NCBI GenBank assembly: GCA_038252945.1
Contig: JBBSHN010000001.1
Coordinates: 62,001-126,000 of the forward strand
DNA from: JAUJOE01 sp038252945
GTDB lineage: Bacteria; Actinomycetota; Actinomycetes; Propionibacteriales; Nocardioidaceae
Direction: 5' to 3'
DNA: 64,000 bases
The position numbers and the translations under genes were made by a program. The notes beneath the pieces were generated by a model. The model did not search any database. It saw nothing but the letters and a program-made list of their open reading frames with translations, and had not been told where the DNA came from. Shown here in pieces: positions 48,691 through 58,313 of this stretch (positions are counted from its first letter, which is position 1; every line of letters begins with the position of its first letter).

Positions 48691-49836
48691 GTGAAGATCA
48701 GAGTCGAACGCGACGTCTTCGCGGACGCCGTAGCGTGGACCGCTCGAAGTATTCCCACTCGTCTCGGAACAGTGCCGCAGCTCGCTGGCATCCTGGTGCA
48801 GACAAGCGAGGAAGGCCTGACTCTCAGCGGCTTCGACTACGAAACGTCCGCCACGGCGACGCTTCCGGCTGATGTTGCAGATGATGGCCATGTGCTGGTG
48901 TCCGGCCGACTCCTGGCAGACATCTCTCGTTCCCTGCCCAACCGTCCTATCGATCTTGCGCTGGACGGCCAAAAGCTCACGTTGCGCTGCGGCAGCTCGC
49001 GCTTCAGCCTTCAAACGATGCCGACTCAGGACTATCCGGCACTTCCGGAGATGCCTGATGTCGTCGGGTCTGTGGATGCCGACATCTTCGCTGCGGCAGT
49101 CGCGCAGGCGGTCACGGCCGCGGGGCGAGACGACATGCTGCCTGTGCTGACCGGAGTAAAGATGGAGATGCAAGGGACCACACTGTCGTTGGTCGCCACC
49201 GACCGCTTCCGGCTAAGCCTGCGCGAAATTCCCTGGCGACCGTTAGAGACCGACATGGACAACAGTGCGCTCGTCCCGGCGCGGGTACTGGCTGAGACCG
49301 CTCGCTCGATGACCACAGGGGATTCCCTGGACATTGCGTTGTCTCCGGTCGGTACAAGCCACGGCTTGATCGGCTTCACCACGAAGGGGCAAGAGGGCAC
49401 GCGGCTCACCACGACTCGGCTGATCGACGGTGGCTTCCCCAATGTCCGGCAGCTTTTCCCGAGTACCTCCACCGTCACCGCCGAACTCGACGTGTCAGCG
49501 CTTGTCGACTCCGTCAAACGGGTCTCTCTCGTCGCGGGGCGAAACACTCCGGTTCGTCTGACCTTCAGCGACGAGGTCGTCACGCTGGAGGCCGGCAATG
49601 GTGAGGAGGCTCAGGCCTCGGAGTCGCTAGCCGCGGTAGTCGAAGGTGGGGACATCACCATCGGTTTCAACCCGACCTACCTGCTTGACGGGCTCGGCGC
49701 TGTTGCAGGGTCGCACGTCCACATTGCCATGACGGAACCCGGCCGCCCCGCCGCGTTCACCAGCATGCCCGAAGCTCATGAAAAGCCTGATCCGGACTTT
49801 AGGTACCTGCTGATGCCGTTGCGCATGCAGGGCTGA
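48691..49836 (+). CDS. dnaN: DNA polymerase III sliding clamp (beta subunit)
   Basis: A protein of 381 residues in three clamp domains: VKIRVERDVFADAVAWTARSIPTR, then LPVLTGVKMEMQGTTLSLVATDRFRLSLREIPW in domain 2 and the closing YLLMPLRMQ. The dimeric ring holds polymerase on DNA and binds partner clamp motifs. GTG 48691 is preceded by GAGAGAGG. The position after oriC and before gnd/recF is standard for actinomycetes. Confidence 0.97.
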   Translation: MKIRVERDVFADAVAWTARSIPTRLGTVPQLAGILVQTSEEGLTLSGFDYETSATATLPADVADDGHVLVSGRLLADISRSLPNRPIDLALDGQKLTLRCGSSRFSLQTMPTQDYPALPEMPDVVGSVDADIFAAAVAQAVTAAGRDDMLPVLTGVKMEMQGTTLSLVATDRFRLSLREIPWRPLETDMDNSALVPARVLAETARSMTTGDSLDIALSPVGTSHGLIGFTTKGQEGTRLTTTRLIDGGFPNVRQLFPSTSTVTAELDVSALVDSVKRVSLVAGRNTPVRLTFSDEVVTLEAGNGEEAQASESLAAVVEGGDITIGFNPTYLLDGLGAVAGSHVHIAMTEPGRPAAFTSMPEAHEKPDPDFRYLLMPLRMQG

Positions 49837-49868
49837 TAGTCGACGACGACGCGAAAGGGAAATTCTCG

Positions 49869-50786
49869 ATGGACATCGGCCTAGTAGGGCTTGGGAAGAT
49901 GGGCGGCAACATGCGGGAGCGGTTGCGACGCAACGGCCACACGGTCGTCGGCTTCGACCGCGATCCTGAGCTCGCCGATGTAGGGAGTCTCAAGGAGCTC
50001 GCCGCAGCACTTCCAACCCCGAAGGTGGTGTGGGTGATGGTACCTGCGGGCGAGGCCACGCAAGGCACGATTCGAGAACTTGGGGACCTCCTCGACGCTG
50101 GTGATGTGGTCGTGGACGGCGGAAACTCGAGGTGGACTGACGACCAAGCCAACGCTGCAAGCCTGAAGGAGAAGGGGATCGGCTTCGTTGATTGTGGGGT
50201 CTCCGGCGGAGTGTGGGGGCTGGACAACGGTTACGCACTGATGTGCGGAGGTGCCCCGGACGACGTCGCCAAGGTGCAGCCGGCGTTCGACGCGCTGAAG
50301 CCCGAGGGTGAATTCGGCTTCGTTCACGCGGGCAGCGTTGGTGCCGGTCACTTCTCCAAGATGGTTCATAACGGGATCGAGTACGGCATCATGCAGTCCT
50401 ACGCCGAAGGCTGGGAACTACTCGAGAAGATGGTGATCGTCGACAACGTCACCGAGGTGCTGCGGTCTTGGCGGCAAGGCACGGTGATTCGCTCGTGGCT
50501 GCTCGACCTACTGGTTGCAGCGCTGGACGAGGATGACGAGCTCTCCCACATCGTTGGATACGCCGAAGACTCAGGTGAGGGTCGGTGGACCGTTGAAGCC
50601 GCGATCGAGAACGCCGTACCGCTGTACGCCATCACGTCGGCTCTGTTTGCTCGATTTCTCTCTCGCCAAGACGACTCTCCCGCAATGAAGGCTGTCGCGG
50701 CGATGCGAAACCAGTTCGGCGGCCATGCAGTCCGTGCCGGTGGCGGCCCGGCCGCGACCCCTTCGGCGGACGTCCCCGAGTCCTGA
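49869..50786 (+). CDS. gnd: 6-phosphogluconate dehydrogenase (decarboxylating), short GndA type
   Basis: A protein of 305 residues: MDIGLVGLGKMGGNMRERL (NAD(P) Rossmann), VVDGGNSRWTDD, GFVDCGVSGGVWGL (substrate site) and GSVGAGHFSKMVHNGIEYGIMQSYAEG with the catalytic Lys. At about 300 residues it belongs to the short group, distinct from the 470-residue enzyme, and these are often NAD-dependent. It oxidises 6-phosphogluconate to ribulose-5-phosphate and CO2. In actinomycetes it sits between dnaN and recF, as here. Confidence 0.93.
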   Translation: MDIGLVGLGKMGGNMRERLRRNGHTVVGFDRDPELADVGSLKELAAALPTPKVVWVMVPAGEATQGTIRELGDLLDAGDVVVDGGNSRWTDDQANAASLKEKGIGFVDCGVSGGVWGLDNGYALMCGGAPDDVAKVQPAFDALKPEGEFGFVHAGSVGAGHFSKMVHNGIEYGIMQSYAEGWELLEKMVIVDNVTEVLRSWRQGTVIRSWLLDLLVAALDEDDELSHIVGYAEDSGEGRWTVEAAIENAVPLYAITSALFARFLSRQDDSPAMKAVAAMRNQFGGHAVRAGGGPAATPSADVPES

Positions 50787-50790
50787 GTAG

Positions 50791-51939
50791 GTGCGCGTTC
50801 GCGTGCTCTCGTTGAAGGACTTCCGCTCTTATACGGACGTCGACGTCGAACTCGACGGTGGAGTCTCGACCTTCGTGGGGCCGAATGGGCAAGGAAAGAC
50901 CAATCTGGTGGAGGCGGTCGAGTACGCGGCCACTCAGTCGTCGCATCGAGTGGCCACGGATGCGCCGCTGGTTCGCTCCGGAGCCGACCGCGCCGTCCTG
51001 CGTACCGTCGTTCACAAAGTCGACCGTGAAGCCGTCATCGAGCTGGAGATCAACCCAGGAGGTGTAAACCGAGCGCGGCTGAATCGTGGCGCATTCGTCC
51101 GGCCGCGCAGCGTATTGTCGATCCTCCGGGCGGTGGTGTTCGCGCCCGGCGACATCGACCTGGTCAAAGGTGACCCCAATGGTCGCCGTCGTTTCCTCGA
51201 CACTTTGTTGGTTGCCCGTAAACCACGGTATGCGGCTGTACGGGGCGAGTTCGACCGGGTAATTCGTCAGCGCAACTCGCTTCTCAAGACGGCTGGCCGT
51301 GCGGGTGGTCGCTTCAACCCAGAGTTTTCACCCTTGGATGTGTGGGACGTTCATGCCGCGGAGACCGGAGCAGAGTTGCTGGCGGGGCGACTCGCCCTTG
51401 TCGGTGAGCTGCGTCCACACATGGTGGCGTACTACCGCGCGCTCACGGCCGGAACACCGAAGCCAGGTGACGGAAATGCCGCCTCGATCACCTACAACAG
51501 TTCGGCGCCGTCGGTCAACGTGTCGGATGCCGCGCCCGACCGAGCCGATCTTCGGCAGTTCCTGCTTGAAGCGATGGCGAAGCGGCGCCCGGAAGAGCTG
51601 GACCGCGGTGTGAGCCTTGTAGGGCCTCACCGAGATGACGTCGTCGTGACGCTCGGCGGGTCGCCAGCTCGCGGCTACGCCAGTCACGGGGAATCGTGGT
51701 CACTCGCGCTGGCGTTGCGGCTGGCGGCCTTCGAGCTGCTCCGCAGCGATGGCGACGATCCGGTCCTCGTGCTCGACGACGTGTTCGCCGAGCTGGACGA
51801 CATACGTCGTGAGCGGCTGGCTGATCGAATCACTGACGCCGAACAGGTGCTCATCACTGCGGCCGTTGCAGCCGATGTGCCGGCGACGCTTCACGGAGCT
51901 CGTTTCGATGTCCGGGACGGAGACGTGCGCCGTGCCTGA
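50791..51939 (+). CDS. recF: DNA replication and repair protein RecF
   Basis: A protein of 382 residues: VRVLSLKDFRSYTDVDVELDGGVSTFVGPNGQGKTNLVEAVEYA (Walker A GPNGQGKT), SLVGPHRDDVVVTLGG, YASHGESWSLALALRLAAFELL (ABC signature type) and VLVLDDVFAELDDIRRERLADR (Walker B). It acts with RecO and RecR to load RecA at gaps. The start is GTG 50791, 4 bases after gnd. It ends overlapping dciA. Confidence 0.96.
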   Translation: MRVRVLSLKDFRSYTDVDVELDGGVSTFVGPNGQGKTNLVEAVEYAATQSSHRVATDAPLVRSGADRAVLRTVVHKVDREAVIELEINPGGVNRARLNRGAFVRPRSVLSILRAVVFAPGDIDLVKGDPNGRRRFLDTLLVARKPRYAAVRGEFDRVIRQRNSLLKTAGRAGGRFNPEFSPLDVWDVHAAETGAELLAGRLALVGELRPHMVAYYRALTAGTPKPGDGNAASITYNSSAPSVNVSDAAPDRADLRQFLLEAMAKRRPEELDRGVSLVGPHRDDVVVTLGGSPARGYASHGESWSLALALRLAAFELLRSDGDDPVLVLDDVFAELDDIRRERLADRITDAEQVLITAAVAADVPATLHGARFDVRDGDVRRA

Positions 51940-52456
51940 CCTCCCGGGGAACTCCTCCTCCCATGAGGCCGCTGGCTTGGACCTTGCTCGCTCCGTCGCA
52001 GGCGCGTTGCGCGGGATACGCAGTCGGCGGCCGCGGCAGGGCAGCCGACGTGCAGGCCGGCGAGCCGAGCCGCAAGCCTCCGGGGCACATCCCGACGATC
52101 GCGACCCCGCGCCGCTCGGCGCCGTCGTCGACAAGCTTGTTGCAGACAGAGGCTGGTCGGTTGATCTTGCGGTGCGGGGCGTGTTTGCCAAGTGGCCGGC
52201 GATCGTCGGATTCGAAGTAGCGTCACACTGCACACCCGAATCGTTTCGCGATGGAGTCGTGGAGGTGCGTACTGACTCCACAGCCTGGGCCACCCAGTTG
52301 AAGTTGCTGGCTCCCACCGTCGTCCGTCGGCTCAATGAGGAGTTAGGTGACGGCACCGTGTCGCGGATCGACGTCCGCGGCCCGCTCGTTCCATCGTGGC
52401 GTCGCGGACGTCGGTCTGTCAGAGACGGACGAGGCCCTCGCGATACCTATGGCTAG
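51932..52456 (+). CDS. dciA: DciA-family (DUF721) helicase loader/partner protein
   Basis: A protein of 174 residues. The first 70 residues are basic, disordered and rich in Arg, Gly and Pro. The DUF721 fold then reads DRGWSVDLAVRGVFAKWPAIVGFEVASHCTPESFRDGVVEVRTDSTAWATQLKLLAP (landmark) and the end is VSRIDVRGP. In bacteria without DnaC/DnaI-type loaders DciA assists DnaB loading. GTG 51932 overlaps the end of recF by eight bases. The gene position between recF and gyrB is the actinomycete rule. Confidence 0.9.
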   Translation: MPDLPGNSSSHEAAGLDLARSVAGALRGIRSRRPRQGSRRAGRRAEPQASGAHPDDRDPAPLGAVVDKLVADRGWSVDLAVRGVFAKWPAIVGFEVASHCTPESFRDGVVEVRTDSTAWATQLKLLAPTVVRRLNEELGDGTVSRIDVRGPLVPSWRRGRRSVRDGRGPRDTYG

Positions 52457-52814
52457 GAAACCTCGAGGAAGTCGGACCGCGTGGCGCCCGTGCCGCCAGA
52501 CCACAGCCTGCGCGTAGACCAGTCCAGACAGCGCGGTCCCGTATGGGGACCTTCGCCGACGCATGTACGAAGCTATGAAAGGCGTTTGGACGCCATCCAC
52601 GGTGCTTTCGGCTTCGGTCGGGCACCGAACTTGTGGATCAGGATCCCGGGATTGACGTTGTAATCACTTATAATGGACTTAAGCAGTGGCTCGCAGCTTT
52701 GTGTGAGGCGGCCATGGGGAGGGTCGCTGCTGAACGGTCCATCTGCTGCCAACCTGGGCCGGAGTTCGAGCCCGTCACCACGGCTCGCGCCCCTACGACC
52801 TAGGAGGTCTGTTC
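52457..52814. promoter_or_regulatory. gyrB upstream region
   Basis: 358 bases without a supported gene. The main feature is a perfect TATAAT (52669-52674). The nearest TTGACG (52652-52657) leaves a spacer of only 11 bases; the standard 17-bp -35 position reads CCGGGA. A strong Shine-Dalgarno TAGGAGG (52801-52807) precedes GTG 52815. The AT-rich patch around 52650-52685 stands out in this GC-rich DNA. It may be a supercoiling-sensitive gyrase promoter, as known for other gyr genes. Confidence 0.5.
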
Positions 52815-54932
52815 GTGCCGCCAGAGCCAGATTTCAGGACGGCAATGGTTGACGGCAGCGCCGCCCCAAACTCGCCCGCCGCATCCACAGCAGCGCGCGC
52901 CCATGCCCCCGAAGTGTCCTACGACGCCGCTGCTATCACGGTTCTCGAAGGCCTCGACGCGGTGCGCAAGCGGCCCAGCATGTACATCGGCTCAACGGGG
53001 GAGCGCGGACTTCACCACCTGGTGTGGGAAATCGTTGACAACGCCGTTGACGAGGCTCTCGCTGGATACTGCGATCAAATAGACGTCACTCTTCTTGCCG
53101 ACGGTGGCGTCCGCGTTATCGACAATGGACGAGGCATCCCCACCGGCATCCATCCCACTGAAGGCGTTCCTGCGGTCACCGTGGTGCTCACCGAGCTGCA
53201 CGCGGGAGGCAAGTTCGGAGAAGGCGGATACAAAGTTTCCGGCGGTCTGCACGGCGTCGGAAGCTCCGTCGTCAACGCATTGAGCACGCGACTGCTCGTC
53301 GAGGTCAAGAACGCCGGATACCGCTGGACACAGTCCTTCAGGTACGGCGTTCCCGACCACGATTTGCAACGCCATGAGCCCACTGACGAGACGGGCACCA
53401 CCATCACGTTCTGGGCCAGTCGGAAGATCTTCGAGACGACAACGTACTCCTTTGAGACGCTTGCTACTCGGTTTCGGGAGATGGCGTTCCTCAACAAAGG
53501 GCTCGAGATCGTTGTCCGGGACGAGCGCCCAGAACGAGCCGCAGGTATAGCTGAGGCAGTCGCCGACCCGACGGTGCCGGCACCAGTCGATGAAGGCCCC
53601 GACGGTATTTCGCCTGTCGGCACCAGTGGCCTCGAGCGTCGCTTTCGCTACGACGGAGGGCTGGTGGACTATGTCCACCACCTCAATTCGACGAAGGAGC
53701 CGGCGCACCGCAGCGTGATTGCATTCGAGGCCGTCCACGCCGAGATGGGTACGAGCCTCGAAGTGGCCATGCAGTGGAACATCAGCTTCAACGAATCCGT
53801 GCACACGTTCGCCAACACCATCAACACGCATGAGGGCGGAACACACGAGGAAGGCTTCCGTGCTGCGCTGACCTCGACCGTCAATGGCTGGGCGGAACAG
53901 TGGGGCCTGGTCAAAAAGCGCGAAGATCGACTCTCCGGTGATGACGTCCGCGAAGGTCTCACCGCCATCCTCTCCATCAAGATGGCTGAGCCACAGTTCG
54001 AAGGTCAGACGAAGACCAAGTTGGGCAACACCGAGGCCAAGTCGTTTGTGCAGAAGGTCGTGAACGACCAGCTGGGGGAGTGGTTCGAGAAGAACCCCGG
54101 CGAAGGCAAAGACGTTATCCGCAAGTCAATCGCTGCCGCAACGGCTCGCATTGCGGCGCGCAAGGCGCGTGACCTGGCTCGCAACCGCAAAGGGCTTCTT
54201 GGCGGCGGCGGTCTGCCTGGAAAACTGGCTGACTGCCAGTCCACCAACCCCGAAGAGTGCGAGTTGTTTGTGGTTGAAGGCGACTCGGCCGGGGGATCGG
54301 CAAAAGGTGGCCGAGATCCGCGTGTGCAAGCCATTCTTCCCATTCGCGGCAAGATCCTCAATGTGGAGAAAGCCAGAATTGACCGAGTGCTCGCCAATAC
54401 GGAAGTGCAGGCCATCATCTCGGCACTGGGAACCGGTATTCATGAGGATTTTGATGTCGCTAAGTTGCGGTATCACAAGATCGTGATGATGGCGGACGCG
54501 GACGTCGACGGCCACCACATCCGAACACTCCTGCTTACCTTGCTGTTCCGGTTCATGAAGCCACTTATCGAGTCGGGGTACGTCTACCTTGCGCAACCGC
54601 CTCTGTACCGGCTGAAGTGGAACAACCCTCACCCCCACGAGTTCGTGTACTCGGATAGAGAACGCGACGCCATGGTGGAGGCAGGGGTCGCAGCGGGCAA
54701 AAGGCTTCCGCGAGACAACGCAATTCAGCGCTACAAGGGCCTTGGTGAGATGAATGCAGACGAATTGTGGGACACCACGATGGATCCAGACAATCGTGTC
54801 CTCCTGCAGGTGACATTGGACGACGCCGCTCACGCGGATGAGATTTTTTCCATCCTGATGGGGGAGGACGTTGAGCAACGAAGGTCGTTCATCCAGCGCA
54901 ACGCCAAAGACGTTCGCTTTCTCGACATCTGA
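52815..54932 (+). CDS. gyrB: DNA gyrase subunit B
   Basis: A protein of 705 residues: GHKL ATPase with VRKRPSMYIGSTGERGLHHLVWEIVDNAVDEALAGY and VIDNGRGIPTGIHP and VSGGLHGVGSSVVNALS; transducer; TOPRIM with EGDSAGGSAKGGRDPRVQAILPIRGKILNVEKAR (summarised; catalytic Glu and DxD at DADVDGHHIRTLLL). With GyrA it introduces negative supercoils using ATP, and is the target of novobiocin. An N-terminal extension of about 25 residues is Ala/Pro-rich. GTG 52815 is fixed by the TAGGAGG site. Confidence 0.98.
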   Translation: MPPEPDFRTAMVDGSAAPNSPAASTAARAHAPEVSYDAAAITVLEGLDAVRKRPSMYIGSTGERGLHHLVWEIVDNAVDEALAGYCDQIDVTLLADGGVRVIDNGRGIPTGIHPTEGVPAVTVVLTELHAGGKFGEGGYKVSGGLHGVGSSVVNALSTRLLVEVKNAGYRWTQSFRYGVPDHDLQRHEPTDETGTTITFWASRKIFETTTYSFETLATRFREMAFLNKGLEIVVRDERPERAAGIAEAVADPTVPAPVDEGPDGISPVGTSGLERRFRYDGGLVDYVHHLNSTKEPAHRSVIAFEAVHAEMGTSLEVAMQWNISFNESVHTFANTINTHEGGTHEEGFRAALTSTVNGWAEQWGLVKKREDRLSGDDVREGLTAILSIKMAEPQFEGQTKTKLGNTEAKSFVQKVVNDQLGEWFEKNPGEGKDVIRKSIAAATARIAARKARDLARNRKGLLGGGGLPGKLADCQSTNPEECELFVVEGDSAGGSAKGGRDPRVQAILPIRGKILNVEKARIDRVLANTEVQAIISALGTGIHEDFDVAKLRYHKIVMMADADVDGHHIRTLLLTLLFRFMKPLIESGYVYLAQPPLYRLKWNNPHPHEFVYSDRERDAMVEAGVAAGKRLPRDNAIQRYKGLGEMNADELWDTTMDPDNRVLLQVTLDDAAHADEIFSILMGEDVEQRRSFIQRNAKDVRFLDI

Positions 54933-54995
54933 CATCGACTCTCGCCTCGCGTGGCGTGAGTTGTCTCACGCCCTGAATCTCGAAGGAGCTCCGGT

Positions 54996-57530
54996 GTGAC
55001 GGAGGACATGACGGCTGGTCCTGAGAGGCCGGTAGGTCGGATAGTTCCCGTCGAGTTGCAGACCGAGATGCAGCGGTCGTACATCGACTACGCAATGGCG
55101 GTCATCGTGGGCAGAGCTCTGCCAGATGTCCGCGATGGCCTCAAGCCCGTGCACCGGCGGGTGCTGTACGCCATGTTCGACGGGGGCTACCGGCCCGACC
55201 GAGGGTTCTCCAAGTGCTCGCGTGTCGTGGGAGATGTCATGGGGCAGTACCACCCCCACGGCGACACCGCCATCTACGACACGTTGGTGCGGCTTAGTCA
55301 GCCGTGGGTGATGCGTGCTCCTCTGGTTGCCGGACAAGGCAACTTCGGCTCACCGGGGAACGACCCCGCGGCCGCCATGAGATACACCGAGTGCAAGATG
55401 GCGCCGCTGGCCATGGAGATGGTCCGCGACATTGACGAGGACACTGTCGACTTCCGCGCGAACTATGACGGGCGAAGCCAGGAGCCGGTCTTGCTTCCGG
55501 CTCGATTCCCGAACCTCCTGGTCAACGGGTCGGCGGGAATCGCCGTGGGCATGGCAACCAACATTCCGCCGCACAATCTGCGCGAGGTGGCCGCCGGAGT
55601 GCAGTGGGCGCTGCAGCATCCCGACGCCTCGAGGGTTGAGCTGCTAGAGGCGCTGCTGGAGCGCATCAAGGGTCCCGACTTCCCGATGGGTGCCCTGATC
55701 GTCGGACGCCAGGGGATCGATCAGGCGTATCGCACCGGCCGCGGCTCGGTCACCATGCGTGCGGTGGTCGAGGTGGAGGAGGACAACCGTGGGCGAACGA
55801 CCCTGGTGATCACACAGCTGCCGTACCAGGTCAACCCCGATAACCTCGCGCTGAAGATCGCAGAGCTCGCTGACTCTGGTCGAGTCCAGGGCATCGCCGA
55901 CGTGCGCGACGACTCCTCATCGCGCACTGGTCAACGGCTCGTGATCGTGCTGAAGCGCGACGCGATCGCAAGGGTTGTACTGAACAACCTCTACAAGCAC
56001 ACGCAGCTGCAGGAGAACTTCGGCTGCAACATGCTGGCACTCGTCGACGATGTGCCGCGAACGCTGAGCCTCGACGCGTTCGTGTCCAATTGGGTCCACC
56101 ATCAGATCGACGTCATTCAGCGACGCACGCGATACCGGCTTCGCAAGGCAGAAGAAGAAGCACACATCTACCGCGGTCTCGTCAAGGCACTCGATGCGCT
56201 CGATGACGTGATCGCTCTGATTCGGCGCAGCCAGACAGTCGAGGAAGCCCGGAACGGCCTCATGGCGTTGCTTGATATCGACGAGCTTCAGGCCCGCGCG
56301 ATTCTCGACATGCAGCTGCGCAAGCTCGCTGCTCTGGAGCGCCAGGCCATCGTCGACCGACTCGGTGAGCTCGAACGGGTGATCGCCGATCTGCACGACA
56401 TCTTGAGCAGCGAGTCAAGGCAGCGCAGCATCGTCAGCGAGGAGCTCGCGGCAATCGTCGACAGGTACGGCGACGAGCGCCGCACGCAGATCATTCCCGC
56501 CGACGGTGACCTGTCGATGGAGGACTTCATCCCCGACGAGGACATTGTCGTCACCATCACCCGAGGGGGGTACGCCAAGCGCACCAAAGCCGACCTGTAC
56601 CGGGTGCAGCATCGCGGTGGCAAGGGTGTGCGGGGTGCGGCGCTGAGAGGCGACGACTTGGTCGAACACTTCTTTGCCTCGACCAATCATCACTGGCTGC
56701 TCTTCTTCACCACAGCCGGGCGGGTCTACCGGACCAAGGCCTACCACTTGCCGGAGGCGGCAAGAGATGCCAAAGGTGGCCATGTCGCGGGCCTGCTGTC
56801 ATTCGAACCGGACGAGCAGATTGCCCAGGTGCTCGCCATCCGCGACTACGAGTCCGCGCCGTACCTTGTGCTCGCAACTCGGCGCGGTTATGTGAAGAAG
56901 ACTCGCCTCGTTGAGTACAACTCTCCTCGCCAAGCGGGCGTCATCGCCATCAACTTCCGCGAGGGTGACGACGAGCTTATCGGCGCCGAGCTCGTCACAG
57001 CGGACGACGACTTGTTGCTTGTGTCGCGCAAGGGACAGTCCATCCGCTTCCGCGCTGACGACACCCAGCTGCGACCGATGGGTCGCGCAACATCGGGTGT
57101 CCTCGGCATCAGGTTCCGACCCGGCGACCAACTGCTCTCCATGTCCGTGGTCTCCGCAGATCTTGAGGACACGCGCGACGACAATCAGCAGTACTACGTC
57201 TTCACGGTCACTGACGGCGGCTATGCCAAGCGAACCAAAGTCTCGGACTACCGCAGGCAGGCTCGCGGTGGCTACGGCATCAAGGCAATGCGGTTGGTTG
57301 ACGACCGGGGCTCGCTGGTCGGCGCCATGGTTGTCACCGAACGAGACGAGGTGATGGCGGTGCGCGCAAGTGGGCAAGTGACTCGCTCCCTCGCTGGCGG
57401 GGTACCCGCAAAGGGGCGTGACACCATGGGAGTGCGCTTCGTGATGGTCGGCGACGCTGATCCCGTTGTCGCCATTGCCCGAAACACTGAGCGAGAGGTA
57501 GAAGAAGTGCTGGAGGAGGAGCCAGAATGA
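54996..57530 (+). CDS. gyrA: DNA gyrase subunit A
   Basis: A protein of 844 residues. The breakage-reunion domain has Tyr130 as the DNA-linking tyrosine (AAMRYTECKMAPL). The quinolone pocket reads HPHGDTAIYDT, with Thr91 where E. coli has Ser83 and Asp95 at Asp87, so no typical resistance change except the natural S/T position. The C-terminal pinwheel has the GyrA box QHRGGKG and several repeats of the GYAKRT type. The GTG start is 63 bases downstream of gyrB. It ends in an ATGA overlap with the DUF3566 gene. Confidence 0.98.
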   Translation: MTEDMTAGPERPVGRIVPVELQTEMQRSYIDYAMAVIVGRALPDVRDGLKPVHRRVLYAMFDGGYRPDRGFSKCSRVVGDVMGQYHPHGDTAIYDTLVRLSQPWVMRAPLVAGQGNFGSPGNDPAAAMRYTECKMAPLAMEMVRDIDEDTVDFRANYDGRSQEPVLLPARFPNLLVNGSAGIAVGMATNIPPHNLREVAAGVQWALQHPDASRVELLEALLERIKGPDFPMGALIVGRQGIDQAYRTGRGSVTMRAVVEVEEDNRGRTTLVITQLPYQVNPDNLALKIAELADSGRVQGIADVRDDSSSRTGQRLVIVLKRDAIARVVLNNLYKHTQLQENFGCNMLALVDDVPRTLSLDAFVSNWVHHQIDVIQRRTRYRLRKAEEEAHIYRGLVKALDALDDVIALIRRSQTVEEARNGLMALLDIDELQARAILDMQLRKLAALERQAIVDRLGELERVIADLHDILSSESRQRSIVSEELAAIVDRYGDERRTQIIPADGDLSMEDFIPDEDIVVTITRGGYAKRTKADLYRVQHRGGKGVRGAALRGDDLVEHFFASTNHHWLLFFTTAGRVYRTKAYHLPEAARDAKGGHVAGLLSFEPDEQIAQVLAIRDYESAPYLVLATRRGYVKKTRLVEYNSPRQAGVIAINFREGDDELIGAELVTADDDLLLVSRKGQSIRFRADDTQLRPMGRATSGVLGIRFRPGDQLLSMSVVSADLEDTRDDNQQYYVFTVTDGGYAKRTKVSDYRRQARGGYGIKAMRLVDDRGSLVGAMVVTERDEVMAVRASGQVTRSLAGGVPAKGRDTMGVRFVMVGDADPVVAIARNTEREVEEVLEEEPE

Positions 57531-58168
57531 GCCGTTCCAGCGACGACGAGCCGTTGGCTCCGCGCCGTTCTCTGCGCAAGGCTCCGACGCTGGAGGAGCC
57601 CACGGCACAGCTGGCCGCTCAGCCCTCCCGGGAGGCGCCTGAACGGCGTGCCGCCGCCGCCCAAGTCATTGAAAAAGCACCGCGCGCTACCGGAAATTCC
57701 GGATTCCCCGACGCGACCGCCGACGCGCCCTCCGGCGCAACGACGACGGTCGCTACTGCGGCGGCAAGACCCGTGCCCAGCAAGAGTTCCGGTATACGCC
57801 GAGCCCGCCTGCGACTTGTTCGCGTTGAACCCTGGTCGGTAGCTAAGACCGCCTTTCTGCTCTCCGTGGCCTTCGGCATCATGGTCGTCGTCGCGGTGTT
57901 CTTGATCATGTCTGTCATGTCGGCTGCCGGCTTGTGGAACCACATCAACTCGTCGGTTCAGAGTGTGCTCAACCAGGGGTCCTCCAGCTCCTTCAACATC
58001 AACGATTACGTCAGCACCCAGCGCGTCGTTGGCCTTGCCATGCTCATCGCAGCGCTTGACGTTGTGTTGATGACTGCGCTCGCCACCCTCGGCGCCTTCC
58101 TTTACAATCTCGCCGCGACGCTTCTCGGAGGCATCGAGGTCACACTGGCAGAGGAGCCGAAGCGGTAG
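57527..58168 (+). CDS. DUF3566 transmembrane protein
   Basis: A protein of 213 residues. The first 100 residues are disordered and Ala/Pro/Arg-rich. The DUF3566 part starts ARLRLVRVEPWSVAKTAFLLSVAFGIMVVVAVFLIMSVM (landmark; first TM) and ends VGLAMLIAALDVVLMTALATLGAFLYNLAATLLGGIEVTL (second TM). The family occurs only after gyrA in actinomycetes; its function is unknown, with a proposed link to division in mycobacteria. The start overlaps the gyrA stop. Confidence 0.92.
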   Translation: MSRSSDDEPLAPRRSLRKAPTLEEPTAQLAAQPSREAPERRAAAAQVIEKAPRATGNSGFPDATADAPSGATTTVATAAARPVPSKSSGIRRARLRLVRVEPWSVAKTAFLLSVAFGIMVVVAVFLIMSVMSAAGLWNHINSSVQSVLNQGSSSSFNINDYVSTQRVVGLAMLIAALDVVLMTALATLGAFLYNLAATLLGGIEVTLAEEPKR

Positions 58169-58238
58169 AGCCATTCAGCAAAGGCAGTTGGGGACGCTTT
58201 TGCCCATGCGATAGCCTTCCCCGGCGGTCGGAGCTCAG

Positions 58239-58312
58239 GGGCCTATAGCTCAGACGGTTAGAGCGCTTCCCTGATAAGGAAGAGGTCAGAGGTTCAAGTC
58301 CTCTTAGGCCCA
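58239..58312 (+). tRNA. tRNA-Ile (GAT anticodon)
   Basis: Acceptor GGGCCTA (58239-58245) pairs with TAGGCCC (58305-58311). The anticodon arm is CTTCC-CTGATAA-GGAAG with GAT in the loop. The T arm has GGTTCAAGTCC. The 3' CCA is not encoded. This is the usual tRNA after gyrA in actinomycetes. Its 3' part, from the anticodon loop to the end, is duplicated 2,251 bases downstream. Confidence 0.98.
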
Positions 58313-58313
58313 C
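58270..58313 (+). repeat. Left copy of a 44-bp direct repeat (att-like, in tRNA-Ile)
   Basis: These 44 bases, from the anticodon loop to the end of tRNA-Ile plus one base, recur perfectly at 60521-60564. The bases just outside differ (C versus A; C versus G). This is the classic attachment-site geometry of tyrosine integrases at tRNA 3' ends. Confidence 0.95.
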
